A stretch of 10,862 nucleotides of DNA. It comes from Propionibacteriaceae bacterium. Its GTDB lineage: Bacteria > Actinomycetota > Actinomycetes > Propionibacteriales > Propionibacteriaceae. The notes under the pieces were generated by a model. It ran no database searches and had not been told where the DNA came from. It worked only from the letters and a program-made list of their open reading frames with translations. Below, in pieces: positions 6,394 through 10,862 of the stretch. The stretch covers positions 1-10,862 of the forward strand of contig JAICEV010000085.1 of NCBI GenBank assembly GCA_025923975.1, in the 5' to 3' direction. Position 1 is the first letter of the stretch, and the number at the start of each line of letters is the position of its first letter. The translations under genes and the position numbers were made by a program.

Positions 6394-8271
6394 GTGAGTC
6401 CTGCGTTCGTGCCGCCGCCCGGCCGCACTGACCCGTCGATCATTCGGAACTTCTGCATCATCGCTCATATCGACCACGGCAAGTCGACCTTGGCCGACCG
6501 GATGCTGCAGTTGACTGGTGTTGTCGACGAGCGGTCGATGCGCGCCCAATATCTGGATCGCATGGACATTGAGCGGGAACGCGGTATCACGATCAAGTCC
6601 CAGGCGGTTCGGATGCCTTGGCAGACGCGCGGTGATGGAGATGACCCAAACGTCGGTGAGACCTATGTCCTCAACATGATCGACACGCCGGGCCACGTCG
6701 ACTTCACGTATGAGGTCTCGCGCTCCATGGCCGCCTGCGAGGGTGCCGTGCTGCTGGTTGATGCCGCACAGGGCATTGAGGCACAGACCCTGGCCAATCT
6801 CTATCTGGCTCTTGATGCCGACCTGCACGTCATTCCAGTCTTGAACAAGATCGATCTGCCCAGTGCGCAGCCGGATAGATACGCCGCCGAGTTGGCCAAG
6901 GTTGTTGGCTGTGATCCAGCTGAGGTGCTGCGGGTGTCGGCCAAGACCGGCGAAGGCGTCGTCCGGCTGCTGGAGGAGATTGTCGCCCAGATCCCACCAC
7001 CCGTCGGTGATCCCACTGCGCCGGCAAGGGCGTTGATCTTCGATTCTGTCTACGACACCTACCGCGGAGTGGTCACCTACATACGCGTTGTGGACGGCGC
7101 GCTCTCGCATCGCGAGCGCGTGTTGATGATGTCGACCAAGGCCTCGCACGAAACGCTGGAGGTCGGCGTGATCTCTCCGGAGCCGACGAAGGCGGCGTCC
7201 CTGGGAGTTGGTGAAGTCGGTTACCTGATCACCGGCGTCAAGGATGTCCGGCAGTCTCGGGTGGGCGACACCGTGACGTCGATGAAGCGGCCGGCCTCGC
7301 ATGATCTGGGTGGCTATCGGCCGCCCAAGCCGATGGTGTTCGCCGGCCTCTACCCAATCGACGGTGCGGACTATCCGGAACTGCGGGAAGCCTTGGACAA
7401 GCTGCAGCTCAACGATGCCGCACTGAGTTATGAGCCGGAAACCTCGAGCGCGCTCGGCTTTGGATTCCGGATTGGGTTCCTTGGTCTGCTGCACATGGAG
7501 ATCGTGCGGGAGCGCCTGGAGCGCGAATTTGATCTTGATCTGATCTCCACGGCGCCCAACGTGGTCTATCGCGTGATCATGGAAGATGGTGCCGAGCTGG
7601 AAGTGACGAATCCCTCGGAGTATCCGACAAGTGGCAAGATCGCCGAAGTTTATGAGCCGGTCGTGAAGGCCACGATCTTGGCGCCAGCAACCTACATCGG
7701 CACCATCTTGGAGCTGTGCCAGAACCGTCGCGGTGTACAGCACGGCATGGACTATCTCTCCGAAGATCGAGTCGAGATCCGGTACACATTGCCGTTGGCC
7801 GAGATCGTCTTTGATTTCTTCGATGCTCTGAAGTCGCGTACCCGGGGTTACGCGAGCTTGGACTACGAGCCGTCGGGTGAACAGCGTGCCGACTTGGTCA
7901 AGGTCGACATCTTGTTGCAAGGAGAGCCGGTCGATGCGTTTTCCGCAATCGTGCATAAGGAGAAGGCTTATTCGTACGGCGTCATGATGACCGCCAAGCT
8001 GAAAGAGCTGATCCCGCGTCAGCAATTCGAGGTTCCGGTGCAGGCGGCCATTGGTTCACGGGTGATTGCGCGCGAGACCATTCGCGCGATGCGGAAGGAT
8101 GTCCTCGCCAAGTGCTATGGAGGCGATATCACCCGTAAGCGCAAGCTGCTCGAAAAGCAGAAGGAGGGCAAGAAGCGAATGAAGATGGTCGGCCGCGTCG
8201 AGGTGCCGCCCGAAGCGTTCGTGGCCGCCCTCTCTGGTGGTGCCGACTCGGCAAAGGCAGACCGGAAGTAA
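6394..8271 (+). CDS. lepA: Elongation factor 4 (back-translocating GTPase LepA)
   Basis: This 625-residue translational GTPase has all G motifs: G1 AHIDHGKST (24-32), G2 RGITIK (63-68), G3 DTPGH (97-101), G4 NKID (151-154) and G5 SAK (182-184). The EF4-specific C-terminal domain follows, with the conserved tail KRKLLEKQKEGKKRMK and the closing PPEAFVAAL. EF4 binds the ribosome and affects translocation and assembly under stress. The N-terminus has a 15-residue proline-containing lead before IIRNFCIIAHIDHGK, as is normal in actinobacteria. GTG at 6394 is supported by TGAGG (6381-6385), 8 nt upstream. It is divergent from rpsT and is followed 23 bp later by the oxidoreductase gene, with an A7 run in the gap. 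The long open frame on the opposite strand across this gene is a codon-bias artefact. Confidence 0.98.
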   Translation: MSPAFVPPPGRTDPSIIRNFCIIAHIDHGKSTLADRMLQLTGVVDERSMRAQYLDRMDIERERGITIKSQAVRMPWQTRGDGDDPNVGETYVLNMIDTPGHVDFTYEVSRSMAACEGAVLLVDAAQGIEAQTLANLYLALDADLHVIPVLNKIDLPSAQPDRYAAELAKVVGCDPAEVLRVSAKTGEGVVRLLEEIVAQIPPPVGDPTAPARALIFDSVYDTYRGVVTYIRVVDGALSHRERVLMMSTKASHETLEVGVISPEPTKAASLGVGEVGYLITGVKDVRQSRVGDTVTSMKRPASHDLGGYRPPKPMVFAGLYPIDGADYPELREALDKLQLNDAALSYEPETSSALGFGFRIGFLGLLHMEIVRERLEREFDLDLISTAPNVVYRVIMEDGAELEVTNPSEYPTSGKIAEVYEPVVKATILAPATYIGTILELCQNRRGVQHGMDYLSEDRVEIRYTLPLAEIVFDFFDALKSRTRGYASLDYEPSGEQRADLVKVDILLQGEPVDAFSAIVHKEKAYSYGVMMTAKLKELIPRQQFEVPVQAAIGSRVIARETIRAMRKDVLAKCYGGDITRKRKLLEKQKEGKKRMKMVGRVEVPPEAFVAALSGGADSAKADRK

Positions 8272-8294
8272 CCTTCAAAAAAAGGGGAGAGATC

Positions 8295-9197
8295 ATGTTT
8301 GCGCTGCAATTCACCGAGTACGGCGGGCCCGAGGTCATCAGGTTAGGCGAGGCGCCCGAGCCACATGCAGGACCAGGACAAATTCGCATCGTGGTGCGGG
8401 CCGCAAGCGTCAATCCGATCGACTGGAAGCTCCGGTCCGGGATGTTGGCCCAGGGCAAGCCGCTGGAAGGTACCGCCTATTCGGGCTTCGACGCCGCCGG
8501 GGTCGTCGACGAGGTCGGTGAAGGAGTGACCGATGTTGCGGTTGGCGACGACGTGTTTGGCTTGGGCAAGAACACGCATGCCGAGTACGCGGTCCTCAAT
8601 TCCTGGGCCCATAAGCCGGCGTCGGTGGACTGGGCCGTTGCAGCAGCGGCCGGTGTAGTTGCGGAGGCGGCTGAACGGGTACTGCGCCTGCTGGGCGTAA
8701 AGGAAGGCAGCACGATCTTTATTGACGGCGGATCCGGCGGGGTAGGCGCCACTGCAACCCAGATTGCCAAGGCACGCGGGGCCACGGTGATCGCTTCAGC
8801 GAGTGAAGCCAACCAGGACTACCTCCGCGAGATCGGTGCTATCCCGGTGGTCTATGGCCAAGGCATGGTGGAGCGGATCCGGGCGATAGAGGTCGACAAG
8901 ATCGACGCTGTCCTGGACGCGGTAGGCAAAACTCCGATTGAGGACTTGATCAGCCTCACACCGGAGCCGTCTCAGGTCGTCTCGATCGCCAACTCCGCTG
9001 CGCCTGCCGCAGGCGCTCGACTAGCGGGTTCCGGGCCCGACAGCCAGCCTGTGAAGGCTCTCACCGAGGCCGCCGAACTGCTGGAGCAGAGCAAGCTGGT
9101 GATCAAGTTCCAGACGTTCCCGTTCGATCGAGCAGCGGAGGCGCACCAGATCAGCCAAGACGGTCACGCACGGGGGAAGCTCGTCCTTATCCCGTAA
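8295..9197 (+). CDS. NAD(P)H:quinone oxidoreductase-like protein, zinc-independent MDR family
   Basis: The 300-residue protein has MDR (medium-chain dehydrogenase/reductase) architecture. An N-terminal catalytic domain opens with the typical YGGPEV element (residues 9-14) and includes SVNPIDWKLRSG (38-49) and GFDAAGVVDEVGEGV (64-78). The Rossmann domain has the nucleotide-binding glycines GGSGGVG (145-151). The protein has no cysteine, so the catalytic and structural zinc sites of alcohol dehydrogenases are absent. This places it with quinone oxidoreductase/enoyl reductase-type members that reduce quinones or activated C=C bonds with NAD(P)H. A strong ribosome site, GGGGAG (8284-8289), lies 5 nt before the ATG. 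The 23-bp gap to lepA suggests read-through from it. It sits between lepA and hemW and is probably not functionally tied to either. The substrate is unknown. Confidence 0.9.
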   Translation: MFALQFTEYGGPEVIRLGEAPEPHAGPGQIRIVVRAASVNPIDWKLRSGMLAQGKPLEGTAYSGFDAAGVVDEVGEGVTDVAVGDDVFGLGKNTHAEYAVLNSWAHKPASVDWAVAAAAGVVAEAAERVLRLLGVKEGSTIFIDGGSGGVGATATQIAKARGATVIASASEANQDYLREIGAIPVVYGQGMVERIRAIEVDKIDAVLDAVGKTPIEDLISLTPEPSQVVSIANSAAPAAGARLAGSGPDSQPVKALTEAAELLEQSKLVIKFQTFPFDRAAEAHQISQDGHARGKLVLIP

Positions 9198-9222
9198 TCA
9201 AGAGGCCCGCCAGGTAGAGAAC

Positions 9223-9308
9223 CCTGGAAACTTCACTCCACCAGAGCCGCCCTGCACAGTCACGCCTAAGTGCAAGGCCGCAAGCTCAGCTGGAGTGAAG
9301 TTTCCAGG
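9223..9308. repeat. Perfect 18-bp inverted repeat with 50-nt spacer
   Basis: The left arm (9223-9240, cctggaaacttcactcca) and right arm (9291-9308, tggagtgaagtttccagg) are exact reverse complements. Pairing continues in register inside the spacer: C9242-G9289, then GAGC/GCTC (9244-9247 with 9284-9287) beyond single mismatches. A separate TGCAC/GTGCA pair (9253-9257, 9270-9274) can form in the loop. It fills most of the 141-bp gap between the oxidoreductase gene and hemW. No T run follows on either strand, so it is not a classical Rho-independent terminator. No flanking target duplication was seen. It could be a terminator or attenuator hairpin, a paired operator, or a small MITE/REP-like element. 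Confidence 0.9.
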
Positions 9309-9338
9309 ATCTGTCTGGCACGGCACTAGCCTCGAGGA

Positions 9339-10556
9339 ATGCCGTCAGTCTTGCCGGAAGGACAGCCCGCGCCCAGCGACGGCTCGCTGCCTGAGCAGGC
9401 GCTATCGGAGCTCCCGCTGCGACCTCTTGGCATCTACATCCATGTCCCGTTCTGCACGACACGGTGCGGCTACTGCGACTTCAATACCTATACCGCCGCT
9501 GAGCTCGGCACCGAGCCAGGAGCCAGCCGAGCCGGCTACATTGACGCCGCGATCCACGAACTCGCGCTGGCGGCCCGCGTGCTCGGCCGGGACGTGCCAG
9601 CAGTCTCGACGATCTTCGTCGGAGGTGGCACCCCGACAGTATTGCCCCCGGATGATCTTGGTCGGCTGATCACAGCGGTGCGTGACCATTTCGGGCTCGC
9701 ACCCGACGCTGAGGTAACGACCGAATCCAACCCGGAGTCCATTGACTCTGCGGGCCTGCACCGGCTCCGAGAGCTGGGCTTCAACCGGATCTCCTTCGGT
9801 ATGCAGTCGGTGGTACCCCACGTCCTTGCGACACTCGATCGGACTCACCCGCCTGGCCGTCCATTGCGAGCTGTGGCCGAGGCCAAGGCAGCCGGGTTCA
9901 CCAACACCAGCATTGACCTGATCTATGGAACGCCGGGGGAGTCTGCTGCCGATTGGGTGGAAAGCCTTGATGCGGCGCTAGGAGCGTCTCCGGAGCACAT
10001 CAGCGCCTATGCACTGATTGTCGAAGAAGGCACCCGGCTGGCGGCTCGGATCCGGCGCGGCGAGCTACCGTCTCCCGATGAGGATGATCTTGCTGATAAG
10101 TACCTGATCGCGGACGAGCGGCTCAACGCCGCCGGCTTGGCGGCCTATGAGGTCAGCAACTGGTCCAGAAGCGCGGCGACCCGTTGTCGCCACAATCTTG
10201 GCTACTGGCGGAGCCATCATTGGTGGGGCATCGGCCCGGGGGCGCACAGCCATGTGGGTGGGGTGCGGTGGTGGAACCTCAAGCATCCCCAGGCGTACGC
10301 ATCCAGGCTTGCCTCAGGCCAATCGCCGGCCCAGGCCCGAGAACTGCTTTCGGCCGAGCAACGGCGGGTCGAGCGCATCCTGCTCGAGCTGCGACTCGCT
10401 GATGGCCTCTCCACATCCTTGCTCACAACGACTGAGCAGAGCCGTCTTGTTGATCTTCTTGCGAGACGCCTGGCGGTGATCGAGGACGGCATGTTGATCT
10501 TGACGCGCGACGGCAGACTGCTCGCCGACGGTGTGATCCGTGATCTGCTGGATTGA
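9339..10556 (+). CDS. hemW: HemW-like radical SAM heme chaperone
   Basis: This 405-residue radical SAM protein belongs to the HemN/HemW group. The [4Fe-4S] motif CxxxCxxC is Cys39, Cys43 and Cys46 inside GIYIHVPFCTTRCGYCDFN. The SAM-binding GGGTP is at 95-99, and TESNPES follows at 128-134. The HNLGYW motif (285-290), in CRHNLGYWRSHHWWGIGPGAHS-type context, marks HemW rather than coproporphyrinogen dehydrogenase HemN. HemW binds heme and delivers it to respiratory enzymes; many members are misannotated as HemN. Start: ATG at 9339. An in-frame TAG at 9327 excludes longer forms, and the only purine-rich site (GAGG 9334-9337) ends 1 nt before the ATG, which is too close. A TAGCCT at 9327-9332 could be a -10 box for leaderless expression; TTG 9351 is an alternative start. 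The next gene begins at or just beyond the stop codon. Confidence 0.94.
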   Translation: MPSVLPEGQPAPSDGSLPEQALSELPLRPLGIYIHVPFCTTRCGYCDFNTYTAAELGTEPGASRAGYIDAAIHELALAARVLGRDVPAVSTIFVGGGTPTVLPPDDLGRLITAVRDHFGLAPDAEVTTESNPESIDSAGLHRLRELGFNRISFGMQSVVPHVLATLDRTHPPGRPLRAVAEAKAAGFTNTSIDLIYGTPGESAADWVESLDAALGASPEHISAYALIVEEGTRLAARIRRGELPSPDEDDLADKYLIADERLNAAGLAAYEVSNWSRSAATRCRHNLGYWRSHHWWGIGPGAHSHVGGVRWWNLKHPQAYASRLASGQSPAQARELLSAEQRRVERILLELRLADGLSTSLLTTTEQSRLVDLLARRLAVIEDGMLILTRDGRLLADGVIRDLLD

Positions 10557-10607
10557 GTGCGGACAGCCGCGAGACGACCGGTTGGAGCCCGGTGGTTGTC
10601 TGGGGCT

Positions 10608-10862
10608 GTGGCGGTCCTGGCAATGTTTCCGCTGAATTCGGTGCTGTTCCCCTACATGCCCTTACGCCTGCGGGTTTTCGAGGAGCGCTACTTGATGATG
10701 CTTGCCGACCTGCTCCAGAGGGAGTACGCGCGAGTGGGTGTGGTGCTGTTCGAGCGTGTTCGCGAGGTAGGCGGTGGGGAGCAGTGGTTCAGTGTTGGCA
10801 CAATCGCCGATATCACCATGCTTGGCGCCCAAGAAGGCTTTGTCGGCTTGGTCGCTCAAGGA
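10608..10862 (+). CDS. LON substrate-binding (N-terminal) domain protein, 3' end outside window
   Basis: An open frame runs to the last base without a stop. The segment FPLNSVLFPYMPLRLRVFEERY is characteristic of the LON N-terminal (PUA-like) domain found alone in small bacterial proteins and at the front of Lon protease. GVVLFERVREVGG and SVGTIADI follow as in that domain. Stand-alone LON-domain proteins are thought to bind peptides or proteins; their role is poorly known. The start is ambiguous. In-frame candidates are GTG 10557 (directly after the hemW TGA), TTG 10596, GTG 10608 and ATG 10623. I chose GTG 10608 because family members usually have five to seven residues before FPL. The tight junction suggests transcription with hemW. 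Full-length Lon cannot be excluded, but the usual extended lead and gene context of lon are not seen. Confidence 0.85.
   Translation, partial: MAVLAMFPLNSVLFPYMPLRLRVFEERYLMMLADLLQREYARVGVVLFERVREVGGGEQWFSVGTIADITMLGAQEGFVGLVAQG

Noticed and set aside
6187..8025. A 612-codon open frame on the minus strand opposite lepA
   Set aside because: The translation is rich in Arg, His, Gln and Asp with no recognisable domain, and it mirrors the strongly conserved LepA coding sequence. It is an antisense artefact of GC-rich codon bias.
10662..10859. A 65-codon minus-strand frame at the window end
   Set aside because: It lies opposite the recognisable LON-domain frame and its translation shows no family signature.

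Overview
The window is GC-rich bacterial chromosome. GTG starts are frequent, Shine-Dalgarno (SD) spacing is variable, and the conserved gene order is comEC, holA, rpsT (opposite strand), lepA, hemW. This order and the protein sequences point to an actinobacterium. Something near Propionibacteriales is my best guess, but the genus cannot be fixed from sequence reading alone. The window is almost fully coding, and no stretch longer than about 150 bases lacks a gene. I found no tRNA or rRNA genes, CRISPR arrays, transposases or integrases.

Layout. (1) Positions 1-912 (+) hold the 3' part of comEC, with its complete C-terminal metallo-beta-lactamase-like domain. (2) Positions 928-4890 (-) hold three closely spaced genes read from right to left: an SPFH/band-7-like protein with an unrecognised C-terminal domain, a seven-helix membrane protein with a four-cysteine C-terminal ectodomain, and a cytochrome P450. 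This block lies between comEC and holA, which are usually direct neighbours in actinobacteria, so it looks like an accessory insertion. (3) Positions 4972-5970 (+) hold holA, the DNA polymerase III delta subunit. Its 3' end overlaps convergently with rpsT (5945-6271, -), whose S20 product has a C-terminal tail of about 20 residues. (4) Positions 6394-8271 (+) hold lepA (EF4), divergent from rpsT. (5) Positions 8295-9197 (+) hold a zinc-independent MDR-family quinone oxidoreductase with a strong ribosome binding site. (6) Positions 9223-9308 hold a perfect 18-bp inverted repeat with a 50-nt spacer. (7) Positions 9339-10556 (+) hold hemW. It is followed, at or just after its stop codon, by the 5' part of a LON substrate-binding-domain protein that runs off the window.

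How the parts fit. The comEC/holA/rpsT/lepA/hemW backbone is housekeeping: DNA uptake, the replication clamp loader, translation and heme trafficking. The minus-strand trio is the least explained part. An SPFH scaffold next to a dedicated polytopic membrane protein resembles the logic of SPFH-NfeD or HflKC-FtsH pairs, but this partner is neither NfeD nor FtsH. The P450 at the end of the unit has intact catalytic motifs but no ferredoxin or reductase gene in view. This trio is the best candidate here for an undescribed membrane-associated system. No function can be assigned from the sequence.
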